This document shows positions 28,481 through 40,458 of a DNA stretch of 64,000 nt, in pieces (position 1 is the stretch's first letter; each line of letters opens with the position of its first letter). The stretch spans positions 22,877 to 86,876 of the forward strand of contig JACEEZ010002683.1 of assembly GCA_016584305.1 (NCBI GenBank), given 5' to 3'. Both the position numbers and the translations under genes were made by a program. Below the pieces are notes generated by a model. That model saw only the letters and a program-made list of their open reading frames with translations. It searched no databases and had not been told where the DNA came from. Source of the stretch: Chionoecetes opilio (taxonomy: Eukaryota > Arthropoda > Malacostraca > Decapoda > Majidae).

Positions 28481-31400
28481 CTGATAACTAGCTAAAATCA
28501 TTGAAAACACTACATTTTATGGGTTTATAGCAATATGATAAGTAAAACTACTTGTATATATACAATAACGCTACAGTTTACAAGAAACTATGAAAAATGC
28601 TTGCAATATACCGTTATATCACAATAAATAACCTCTTACTCTTCTATTTAATAGCTTAATGTAATGTAAGCTACTTATAGGTGCAAATTATTCTAAAAAA
28701 AGGATTGTATACTTCAATTTTTAGGAAAACAGCTATATATCACCGATAAATAGCTAATATCATTGAAAACACTACATTTTATGGGTTTATAGCAATATGA
28801 TAAGTAAAAATACTTGTATATATACAATAACGCTACAGTTTACAAGAAACTATGAAAAACGCTTGCAATATACCGTTATATCACAATAAATAACCTCCTA
28901 CTCTTCTATTTAATAGCTTAATGTAATGTAAGCTACTTATAGGTGCAAATTATTCTAAAAAGAGAATTTTATACTTCAATTTGTAGGAAAACAGCTATAT
29001 ATCACCGATAAATAGCTAATATCATTGAAAACACTACATTTTATGGGTTTATAGCAATATGATAAGTAAAGCTACATGTATATAAACAATAACGCTACAG
29101 TTTACAAGAAACTATGAAAAACGCTTGCAATATACCGTTATACCACAATAAATAACCTCTTACTTTTCTATTTATTAGCTTAATGTAATGTAAGCTACTT
29201 ATAGGTGCAAATTATTTAAAAAAAAGGATTGTATACTTCAATTTGTAGGAAAACAGCTGCATATCACCGAAAAATAGCTAATATCATTGAAGACACTACA
29301 TTTTATGGGTTTATAGCAATAGGATAAGTAAAACTACTTGTATATATACAATAACGCTACAGTTTACAAGAAACTATGAAAAACGCTTGCAATATACCGG
29401 TATATCACAATAAATAACCTCTTACTCTTCTATTTAATAGCTTAATGTAATGTAAGCTACTTCATAGGTGCAAATTATTCTAAAAAGAGGATTTTATACT
29501 TCAATTTGTAGGAAAACAGCTATATATCACTGATAACTAGCTAAAATCATTGAAAACCCTACATTTTATGGGTTTATAGCAATATAATAAGTAAAACTAC
29601 TTGAATATATACAATAACGGTACAGTTTAGAAGAAACTATGAAAAACGCTTGCAATATACCGTTATATCACAATAAATAACCTCTTACTCTTCTATTTAA
29701 TAGCTTAATGTAATGTAAGCTACTTATAGGTGCAAATTTTTCTAAAAAAAGGATTTTATACTTCAGTTTGTAGGAAAACAGCTATATTCACGATAAAATA
29801 GCTAATATCATTGAAAACACTACTTTTATGGGTTTATTAGCAAAAGATAAGTAAAACTACTTGTATATATACAATAACGCTACAGTTTAAAGAAACTATG
29901 AAAAACGCTTGCAATATACCGTTATATCACAATAATAACCTCTTACTCTTCATTTAAAGCTTAATGTAATGTAAGCTACTTATATGGTGCAAATTATTCT
30001 AAAAAGAGGATTTTATACTTCATTTGTAGGAAAACAGCTATATATCACTGATAATTAGCTAAATCATTGAAAACACTACATTTTATGGTTTTATAGCAAT
30101 ATAATAAGTAAAACTACTTGTATTATACAATAACGGTACAGTTTAGAAGAAACTATGAAAAACGCTTGCAATATACCGTTATATCACAATAAATAACCTC
30201 TTACTCTTCTATTTAATAGCTTAATGTAATGTAAGCTACTATAGGTACAAATTATTCTAAAAAAAGGATTGTATTCTTCAATTTGAGGAGAACAGCTATA
30301 TATCACCGATAAATTGCTAATATCATTGAAACACTACATTTTATGGTTTATAGCAATATGATAAGTAAAACTACTTGTATATATACAATAACGCTACAGT
30401 TTACAAGAAACTATGAAAAACGCTTGCATATACCGTTATAATCACAATAAATAAACTCTTACTCTTCTATTTAATAGCTTAATGTAATTGTAAGCTACTT
30501 ATAGGTGCAAATTATTCTAAAAGAGGATTTTATACTCAATTTGTTGGAAAACAGCTATATATCACTGATACTAGCTAAAATCATTGAAAACACTACATTT
30601 TATGGGTTTATAGCATATGATAAGTAAAACTACTTGTATATATACAATCTACATGCATACATTTAGCAGAAACTATGAAAAACGCTTGCAATATACCGTT
30701 ATATCACAATAAATAACCTCTTACTCTTCTATTTAATAGCTTAATTAATGTAAGCTACTTTAGGTGCAAATTATTCTAAAAAAGGATTTTATACTTCAAT
30801 TTGTAGAAAACAGCTATATATCACTGATAACTAGCTAAAATCATTGAAAACACTACATTTTATGGGTTTATAGCAATATAATAAGTAAAACTACTGTATA
30901 TATACAATAACGCTAAGTTTAAAGAAACTATGAAAAACGCTTGCAATATACCGTTATATCACAATAAATAACCTCTTACTCTTTTATTTAATAGCTTAAG
31001 ATAATGTAAGCTACTTATAGGTGCAAATTATTCTAAAAAGAGGATTTTATACTTCAATTTGTAGGAAAACAACTATATATCACCGATAAATAGCTAATAT
31101 CATTGAAAACACTACATTTTATGGGTTTATAGCAATATGATAAGTAAAACTACTTGTATATATACAATAACGCTACAGTTTACAAGAAACTATGAAAAAC
31201 GCTTGCAATATACCGTTATATCACAATAAATAACCTCTTACTCTTTTATTTAATAGCTTAATGTAATGTAAGCTACTTATAGGTGCAAATTATTCTAAAA
31301 AGAGGATTTTATACTTCAATTTGTAAGAAAACAGCTATATATCACTGATAACTAGCTAAAATCATTGAAAACACTACATTTTATGGGTTTATAGCAATAT

Positions 31401-32145
31401 GATAAGTAAAACTACTTGTATATATACAATCACGCTACAGTTTAGAAGAAACTATGAAAAACGCTTGCAATATACCGTTATATCACAATAAATAACCTCT
31501 TACTCTTCTATTTAATAGCTTAATGTAATGTAAGCTACTTATAGGTGCAAATTTTTCTAAAAAGAGGATTTTATACATCAATTTGAAGGAAAACAGCTAT
31601 ATATCACCGATAAATAGCTATATATCATTGAAAATCCTAAATTTTATGGGTTTATAGCAATAGGATAAGTAAAACTACTTGTATATATACAATAACGCTA
31701 CAGTTTACAAGAAACTATGAAAAACGCTTGCAATATACCGTTATATCACAATAAATAACGTCTTACTCTTCTATTTAATAGCTTAATATAATGTAAGCTA
31801 CTTATAGGTGCAAATTATTCTATAAAAAGGATTTTATACTTCAATTTGTAAAAAAACAGCTATATATCACTGATAACTAGCTAAAATCATTGAAAACACT
31901 ACATTTTATGGGTTTATAGCACTATAATAAGTAAAACTACTTGTATATATAAATCGCTAATTTTTACAAGAAACTAAAAAAAACGCTTGAAATACCGTTT
32001 ATTCAAAAAAAAAAAAATAACCTTTTTACTCTTCTTTTTAAATAGCTTAATGAAATGTAAGCTATTATAGGGGGCAAATTATTCTAAAAAAAAGGATTTT
32101 TAATTAATTTGTGGAAAACAGTATATATCACGATAACTAGCTAAA
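28481..32145 (+). repeat. A-type satellite array
   Basis: About fourteen A monomers. Mostly clean up to 31,920, with mild single-base loss at 29,780-30,900 and heavy corruption after 31,930. The monomer order at 31,020-31,900 repeats that at 17,860-18,760. Confidence 0.92.
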
Positions 32146-32830
32146 ATCTTGAAAAAAACACTTTTTAGGTTAAAGCATTTTAAAAGGGAAAAATTCCTTT
32201 TTTAATATAAACACTAAAATTAAAAGAACTTAAAAACGTTAATATAAATTTATCAAATATATCTCAAACTCCTATTAAATAGCTTAAGTAATTTAAAAAT
32301 AGCCAATTTTAAAAAAACAATAATTCCCATTTTGAATTTCTTAAAAAAAAGGGTTTGAATAAGGGAAAATTTACTTTTTTACCCTTAAAAACTTAAAACT
32401 TGAAAAAAACTTTTCAAATAAAATTTACTTTTTCAATAAATACCAATTTTAAGCTCATAAAAAAAAAATTTATTTTTTGAAAAGTCTGATAATTTTTAAA
32501 AAAATTTGACCCCTTTTTAGGTTTAAAAATAATTAAAACACTTGAAAAAAACGTTTTTTTTTTAGAAAAAATTGAAACCAAATTTATAAAAAACTTTTTC
32601 CTAAATTTAAAATATATTTGTTAAAGTGCAAATAATTCAAAAAATTTAATTTTTTTGCCTTGCAAAAATACAAAAAATTTCTTGAAAAAACATTTTTTTT
32701 TAAGATTTAAAATTTGATTATCTAAAATTTCAGAAAAAAAAACTTATTTTTACTATTTTTTTAAAATTAGTTTTAAAATTAAAAAGCTATTTTCAATATA
32801 AAAAATATACTTCAATTTGTAAAAAAAAAA
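32146..32830 (+). repeat. Satellite B block (copy 5), corrupted
   Basis: Residual landmarks show a B block: AAAGCATTTT after an AACACTTTTTAGG-like entry, TCTCAAACTCCTATTA, a GAATAAGG and a TCTGATAATTT subunit head, and CTTCAATTTG before the exit. Many bases are lost or replaced by A/T runs. Confidence 0.75.
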
Positions 32831-33597
32831 CTTTTCACTGAAAATAGCAAAAATCTTGAAAACACTACTTTTTAGGGGTTATAGCAATATGATAAAAAAA
32901 TACTTGTATAATACAATAAGCTACATTTAAAGAAACTTAAAAGCTTGCAATTCCCGTTATATCCAAAAAATAACCTTTACTTTTCTTTTTAATAGCTTAA
33001 TGAAAAATGTAACACTTATAGGTGCAAATTTTTCTAAAAAGGGGATTTTATACTAAATTTGGGGAAAACAGCTATTATCACGAAATAGCAAATCATTGAA
33101 AAACCTAATTTTAGGTTTTAGCAATAGATTAGAAAAACTACTTGTATATATAAAATACGCTACAGTTTAAAGAAACATGAAAAACGCTTGAATATCCCTT
33201 TATTCACAATAAAAAACCCTCTTACCTTTATTTAATAGTTAATTAATGAAGTACTTTGGGTGCAAATTATTCTAAAAAAGGATTTTATACTTCAATTTGT
33301 AGGAAAACAGCATTATCCCCAAAACTCTAAAATCATTAAAAACCTACATTTTAGGGGTTTTTAAAGCAATAAAAAAATTTAAAACTACTTGTTAATACAA
33401 AAACGCTAGATTTCAAGAAACTATGAAAAACGCTTGTAATATACCGTTTATCAAAATAAAAACCTCTTCTCTTCTATTTAATAGCTTAATGTAATGTAAG
33501 CTACTTAAAGGTGCAAATTATTCTAAAAAAAGGATTGTATACTTCAATTTGTAGGAAAACAGCTATATATCACCGATAACTAGCTAAAATCATTGAA
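32831..33597 (+). repeat. A-type satellite, short run between two B blocks
   Basis: About three A monomers, corrupted until ~33,480 and then clean. Together with B copy 5 this makes a ~1.45 kb B-to-B interval, the shortest in the forward array. Confidence 0.85.
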
Positions 33598-34345
33598 AAG
33601 AACACATTTTGAGGGTATAAAGCATTATCATAAGGTAAATTCCTTCTATTAATGATATAACACTACAATTAAAAAGATACTATGAAAAACACGTATAATA
33701 TACAATTGTATCACAATATAGAGTCTCAAACTCCTATTATAGGCTTACAGTAATTTAAAATAGCAATTTCTCACGAAAACAACAATAATTCCACATTTTG
33801 AATTTCTCTATCAAAGAAAGGGCTGAATAATGTCAATTTTCGACATTTTTTAGCCCTTCAAAAATACATTAAAACATTTGAAAAAACGTTGTTTCTAAGA
33901 TTAAAATTGATACGTAATTTTCATGATAAATACACATTTTAAGCTCATAATATGTATAATATATTTTTGTAAAAGTGCTGAATAATGTTAAATTTCGACA
34001 CATTTTAGGCTTTCAAAAATACATTAAAACACTTGAAAAAACGTTGTTTTTAAGATTAAAATTGATACCTAAATTTCTTGAAAAATACATATTTTTAGGT
34101 CATAACATTGTAAAATATATTTGTGTAAAAGTGCTGAATAATGTCTAATTTCGACATTTTTTAGCCTTGCAAAAATACATTAAAATACTTGAAAAAACAT
34201 TGTTTTTAAGATTAAAATTGATATCTAAATTTCATGAAAAATACATATTTTTAGCTATTAATTTTGTAAAATATAGTTGTAGCAAATATAAAAAGCTATT
34301 TAGCTACAGATATAAAGAAATATACTTCAATTTGTAGAAAAAAAA
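33598..34345 (+). repeat. Satellite B block (copy 6)
   Basis: Clean copy with three subunits and the usual entry and exit. A few substitutions separate it from copy 4 (for example CTTATAATAGGC in place of TTATAAGC near 33,740). Confidence 0.9.
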
Positions 34346-35200
34346 ACCTCTTCACTGATAACTAGCTAAAATCATTGAAAACACTACATTTTATGGGTTT
34401 ATAGCAATATGATAAGTAAAACTACTTGTATATATACAATAACGCTACAGTTTACAAGAAACTATGAAAAATGCTTGCAATATACCGTTATATCACAATA
34501 AATAACCTCTTACTCTTCTATTTAATAGCTTAATGTAATGTAAGCTACTTATAGGTGCAAATTATTCTAAAAAGAGGATTTTATACTTCAATTTGTAGGA
34601 AAACAGCTATATATCACTGATAACTAGCTAAAATCATTGCAAACACTACATTTTATGGGTTTATAGCAATATGATTAGTAAAACTACTTGTATATATACA
34701 ATCACGCTACAGTTTAGAAGAAACTATGAAAAACGCTTGCAATATACCGTTATATCACAATAAATAACCTCTTACACTTATATTTAATAGCTTAATGTAA
34801 TGTAAGCTACTTATAGGTGCAAATTATTCTAAAAAGAGGATTTTATACTTCAATTTGTAGGAAAACAGCTATATATCACCGATAAATAGCTAATATCATT
34901 GAAAACACTACATTTTATGGGTTTATAGCAATATGATAAGTAAAACTACTTGTATATATACAATAACGCTACAGTTTACAAGAAACTATGAAAAACGCTT
35001 GCAATATACCGTTATATCACAATAAATAACCTCATACTCTTCTATTTATTAGCTTAATGTAATGTAAGCTACTTATGGGTGCAAATTATTCTAAAAAAAG
35101 GATTGTATACATCAATTTGTAGGAAAACAGCTATATATCACCGATAACTAGCTAAAATCATTGAAAAGAACACATTTTGAGGGTATAAAGCATTATCATA
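34346..35200 (+). repeat. A-type satellite ending in a truncated B entry
   Basis: Three clean A monomers, followed by the first ~35 bases of a B block (AACACATTTTGAGGGTAT then AAGCATTATCATAA), which stops at the orientation switch. Confidence 0.92.
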
Positions 35201-35295
35201 AAGTAGCTTACATTAATTACCTTAATAATTATGTTATATTATTAATATTTAATAATAATTATATTAATACTTAATATACCTTAAGTAGCTTACAT
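35201..35295. other. Head-to-head satellite inversion junction
   Basis: Left of here the satellite reads forward; right of here it reads as its reverse complement. The junction is a ~95 bp AT-rich segment rich in TTAATA/TATTAA, bounded on both sides by the same landmark AAGTAGCTTACATTA. It is therefore a local partial duplication of reverse-strand monomer sequence with an AT-only spacer. Confidence 0.85.
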
Positions 35296-38200
35296 TACAT
35301 TAAGCTCATAAATAGAAGAGTAAGAGGTTATTTATTGTGATATAATGCTTTCTTGCAAGCGTTTTTCATAGTTTCTTTAAACTGTAGCGTTATTTAATAT
35401 ATACAAGTATTTTTACATATCATATTGCTATAAACCCATAAAATGTAGTGTTTTCCATGATTTTAGCAAGTTATCAGTGAAGAGTTTTTTTTTTCTACAA
35501 ATTGAAATATATTTCTTTATATCTGTAGCTAAACAGCTTTTGATATTTGCTACAACAATATTTTACAAAATTAATAGCTATATATATGTATTTTTCATGA
35601 AATTTATGTATCTATTTTAATCTTAAAAAAAAAAAATTTCAAGTATTTTAATGTATTTTTGAAGGGCTAAAAAATGTCGAAATTTGACATTATTAACCAC
35701 TTTTACACAACTATATTTTATAATATTATGAGCTATATATATGTATTTTTCATAAAAAATTTAGGTATCAATTTTAATCTTAAAAACAACATTTTTTTAA
35801 GTATTTTAATGTATTTTAGAAGGGCTAAAAAATGTCGAGATTTGACATTATTCTGCACTTTTACACAACTATATTTTACAATATTATGAGCTTAAAATAT
35901 GTATTTTTCATGAAATTTAGGTATTAATTTTCATCTTAAAAACAACGTTTTTTCAAGTGTTTTAATGTATTTTTGAAGGGCTAAAAAATATCGAAAATTG
36001 ACAATATTCTGCCCATTTTTTAATAGAGAAATTCAATATGTGTATTATAGTTGTTTTCGTTAGAAAATGCTATTTTAAAATACTGTAAGCTTATAATAGG
36101 AGTTTGAGACTCCATATTGTGATGCAATTGTATATTACACGTGCTTTTCATAGTTTCTTGTATATTGTAGTGTTATATCATAAATAGAAGGAATTTAACT
36201 GATGATAATGCTTTATACCCTCAACATGTGTTCTTTTCAATGATTTTAGCTTGTTATCGGTGATATATAGCTGTTTTCCAACAATTTGAAGTATACAATC
36301 CTTTTTTTAGAATAATTTGCCCCTATAAGTAGCTTACATTACATTAAGCTATAAAATAGAAGAGTAAGAGGTTATTTATTGTGATATAACGGTATATTGC
36401 AAGCGTTTTTCATAGTTTCTTGTAAACTGTAGCGTTATTGTATATATAAAAGTAGATTTACTTATCATATTGCAAAAAACCCATAAAATGTAGTGTTTAT
36501 AATGATTTTAGCTAGTTATCAGTGAAGAGCTGTTTCTACAAATTGAAGTATATTCCCTTATATCGGCAGCTGAATAGATTTTTTATATTTGCTACAATTA
36601 TATTTAACAAAATTAATAGCTAAAAATATGTATTTTTTATGAAATTTAGGTATCAATTTTAATTTTAAAAACAACATTTTTTCAAGTATTTTAATGTATT
36701 TTTGCAGGGCTAAAAAATGTCGAAATATGACATTATTCTGCACTTTTACACAACTATACTTTACAATATTATGAGCTTAAAATATGTATTTTTCATGAAA
36801 TTTAGGTATTCATTTTAATCTTAAAAACAACGTTTTTTCAAGTGTTTAATATATTTTTGAAAGGCTAAAAAATGTCGAAAATTGACATTATTCAGCCCTT
36901 TTTTTGATAGAGAAATTCAAAAAATGGTATTATATTTGTTTTCGTTAGAAAATGCTATTTTAAACTACTGTAAGCTTATAATAGGAGTTTGATACTCTAT
37001 ATTGTGATACAATTGTATATTACACGTGTTTTTCATAGTCTCTTTTAAATTGTAGTGTTATATCATAAATAGAAGGAATTTACCTTACGATAATGCTTTA
37101 TACCCTCAAAATGTGTTCTTTTCAATGATTTTAGCTAGTTATCGGTGATATAAAGCTGTTTTTCTACAAATTGATGTATACAATCCTTTTTTTAGAATAA
37201 TTTGCAATAATTTTAGAATAATTAAGTAGCTTACATTACATTAAGCTATAAAATAGAAGAGTAAGAGGATATTTATTGTGATGTAACGGTATATTGCAAG
37301 CGTTTTTCATAGTTTCTTGTAAACTGTAGCGTTATTGTATATATACAAGTAGTTTTACTTATCATATTGCTATAAACCCATAAAATGTAGTGTTTTCAAT
37401 GATTTTAGGAAGTTATCAGTGAAGAGATGTTTTTTTCTACCAATTGAAGTATATTTCTTTAAATCTGTAGCTAAATAGATTTTGATATTTGCTACAACTA
37501 TATTTTACAAAATTAATAGCTAAATATATGTATTTTTCATGAAATTTAGGTATCTATTTTAATCTTAAAAACAATGTTTTTTCAAGTATTTTAATGTATT
37601 TTTGAAAGGCTAAAAAATGTCGAAATTTGACATTATTAAGCACTTTTACACAACTATATTTTATAATATTATGAGCTAAAAATATGTATTTTTCATGAAA
37701 TTTAGGTATCAATTTTAATCTTAAAAACAACGTTTTTTAAAGTATTTTAATGTATTTTAGAGGGGCTACAAAATGTCGAGATTTGACATTATTCTGCACT
37801 TTTACACAAATATATTTTACAATATTATGAGCTTAATATATGTATTTTTCATGATATTTAGGTATTCATTTTAATCTTAAAAACAACGTTTTTTCAAGTT
37901 TTTTAATGTATTTTTGAAGGGCTAAAAAATAACGTAAATTGACAATTTTCTGCCCATTTTCTAATAGAGAAATATAAAATGTGGTGTTATAGTTGTTTTC
38001 TTTAGAAAATGCTATTTTAAACTACTGTAAGCTTATAATAGGAGTTTGAGACTCCATATTGTGATACAATTGTATATTACACGTGTTTTTCATAGTTTCT
38101 TGTATATTGTAATGTTATATCATAAATAGAAGGAATTTAACTGATAATAATGCTTTATACCCTCAAAATGTGTTCTCTTTAATGATTTTAGCTAGTGATC

Positions 38201-40139
38201 GGTAATATATAGCTGTTTTCCAACAATTTGAAGTATACAATCCTTTATTTAGAATAATTTGCACCTATAAGTAGCTTACATTACAATAAGCTAACAAATA
38301 GAAGAGTAAGAGGTTATTTATTGTGATATAACGGTATATTGTAAGCAATTTTCGTAGTTTCTTGTAAACTGTAGTGTTATTGTATATATACAAGTAGTTT
38401 TACTTATCATATTGCTATATACCCATAAAATGTAGTGTTTTCAATGATTTTAGCTAGTTATCAGTGAAGAGCTGTTTTTTTCTTCAAATTGAAGTATAAT
38501 TCTTTATTTCGGTAGCTAAATAGCTTTTGATATTTTCTACAACTATATTTTACTTAATTAATAGCTAAAAATATGTGTTTTTCATCAAATTTAAGTATAA
38601 ATTTTAATCTTCAAAACAACGTTTTTTCAAGTATTTTAATGTATTTTTGAAAGGCTAAAAAATGTCGAAATTTGACATTATTCAGCGCTTTTAAACAACT
38701 ATATTTTACAATATTATGAGCTTAAAATATGTATTTTTTATGAGATTTAGTTATTAATTTTAATCTTAAAAACAACGTTTTTTCAAGTGTTTTAATGTAT
38801 TTTTGAAAGCCTAAAAAATGTCGAAAATTGACATTATTCAGCCCTTTTTTTGATAGAGAAATTCAAAATGTGGTATTATAGTTGTTTTCGTTAGAAAATG
38901 CTATTTTAAACTACTGTAAGCTAATAATAGGAGTTTGATACTCTATATTGTGATACAATTGTATATTACACGTGTTTTTCAGTCTCTTGTAAATTGTAGT
39001 GTTATATCACAAATAGAAGGAATTTACCTTTCGATAATTATAATACGATAATTATACCCTCAAAATGTGTTCTTTTCAATGATTTTAGCTAGTTATCGGT
39101 TGATAAATAGCTGTTTTTCTACAAATTGAAGTATACAATCCTTTTTTTAGAATAATTTGCATCTATAAGTAGCTTACATTACATTAAGCTATAAAATAGA
39201 AGAGTAAGAGGTTATTTATTGTGATATAACGGTATATTGCAAGCGTTTTTCATAGTTTCTTGTAAACTGTAGCGTTATTGTATATATACAAGTAGTTTTT
39301 CTTGTCATATTGCTATAAACCCTTAAAATGTAGTGTTTATAATGATTTTAGCTAGTTATCAGTGATGAGCTGTTTTTTTCTACAAATTGAAGTATATTCA
39401 TTTATATCGGTAGCTAAATAGCTTTTTGATATTTGCTACAATTATATTTTACAATATTAAGAGCTAAAAATATGTATTTTTCATGAAATTCATGTATCAA
39501 TTTTAATCTTAAAATAGCTTTTTTTCAAGTATATTAATGTATTTTTGAAAGGCTAAAAAATGTCGAAATTTGACATTATTCAGCCCTTTTTTTGATAGAG
39601 AAATTCAAAATGTGGTATTATAGTTGTTTTCGTTAGAAAATGCTATTTTAAACTACTGTAAGCTTATAATAGGAGTTTGATACTCTATATTGTGATACAA
39701 TTGTATATTACACGTGTTTTTCATAGTCTCTTGTAAATTGTAGTGTTATATCATAAATAGAAGGAATTTACCTTACGATAATGCTTTATACCCTCAAAAT
39801 GTGTTCTTTTCAATGATTTTAGCTAGTTATTGGTGATATAAAGCTGTTTTTCTACAAATTGAAGTATACAATCCTTTTTTTAGAATAATTTGCACCTATA
39901 AGTAGCTTACATTACATTAAGCTATAAAATAGAAGAGTAAGAGGTTATTTATTGTGATGTAACGGAATATTGCAATCGTTTTTCATAGTTTCTTGTAAAC
40001 TGTAGCGTTATTGTATATATACAAGTAGTTTTACTTATCATATTGCTATATACCCATAAAATGTAGTGTTGATAATGATTAAAATAATAATATAAATAAA
40101 AATGATTTTCCTTCTTATAATTCTTTATACCCTCAAAAT
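35290..40139 (-). repeat. Inverted satellite array (A and B units on the minus strand)
   Basis: All landmarks appear as reverse complements, for example CAAGCGTTTTTCATAGTTTC, AAACTGTAGCGTTATTG and ACCCATAAAATGTAG. The B-type entry motif (CCCTCAAAATGTGTT) recurs near 36,216, 37,100, 38,158, 39,058, 39,789 and 40,127. Intervals therefore vary from ~0.34 to ~1.06 kb depending on how many ~155 bp subunits each unit carries (up to three, e.g. 35,480-36,020). Monomers here are more diverged from each other than the forward copies, with clean base quality. Open frames of 60-71 codons in this block are repeat sequence, not genes. Confidence 0.92.
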
Positions 40140-40146
40140 GTGTTGT

Positions 40147-40189
40147 TTCCTCCGTCAACGAAGTTGGAGGGGTTATGTTTTCACCCCGA

Positions 40190-40254
<65 letters not shown>

Positions 40255-40425
40255 TAGTGTACAGGAATTCTCGAAGAGTTACGAATAGATTTGGACCAAA
40301 CTCGGTATACCAAATCTATTTGGTATAAGGAAGGAATTATTTAATTTTGGATAAAATCTATCGACAAGTGTTGCTATGGCAACTAATTGATGAAATATTC
40401 GGCCGGAGGTATGCGCTCATACTGA

Positions 40426-40428
<3 letters not shown>
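40147..40428 (+). mobile_element. Small dispersed element with (TCTG)n core, copy 1
   Basis: A ~280 bp non-coding element. In order: an imperfect hairpin CCTCCGTCAACGAAGTTGGAGG-type head (40,148-40,170; CAAC/GTTG and CCTCC/GGAGG stems), GTTATGTTTTCACCCCGAT, a TCTG tetranucleotide tract (40,190-40,250), a unique middle with ACCAAACTCGGTATACCAAAT, and an end reading GGAGGTATGCGCTCATACTGAG followed by (TA)n. Combining a GTCT-type and a TA microsatellite around a conserved core is known from mini-me elements of Diptera and from pearl/CvA elements of bivalves, which have been linked to Helentron-related non-autonomous elements. Membership in that group is inferred from architecture only. No protein is encoded; the ~60-codon frame across the TCTG tract is an artefact. 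Confidence 0.7.

Positions 40429-40458
<30 letters not shown>
40429..40458. repeat. (TA)n microsatellite at element edge
   Basis: Fifteen uninterrupted TA dinucleotides between the small element and forward satellite sequence. Confidence 0.95.

Noticed and set aside
1..35200. Regular repeats that could suggest a CRISPR array
   Set aside because: The 262 bp period has no short repeat/unique spacer alternation, and the context is eukaryotic satellite.
35674..35889. 71-codon frame and similar frames at 36,558-36,743 and 50,023-50,244
   Set aside because: They coincide with the ~155 bp satellite subunit, occur in both orientations and break in neighbouring copies.
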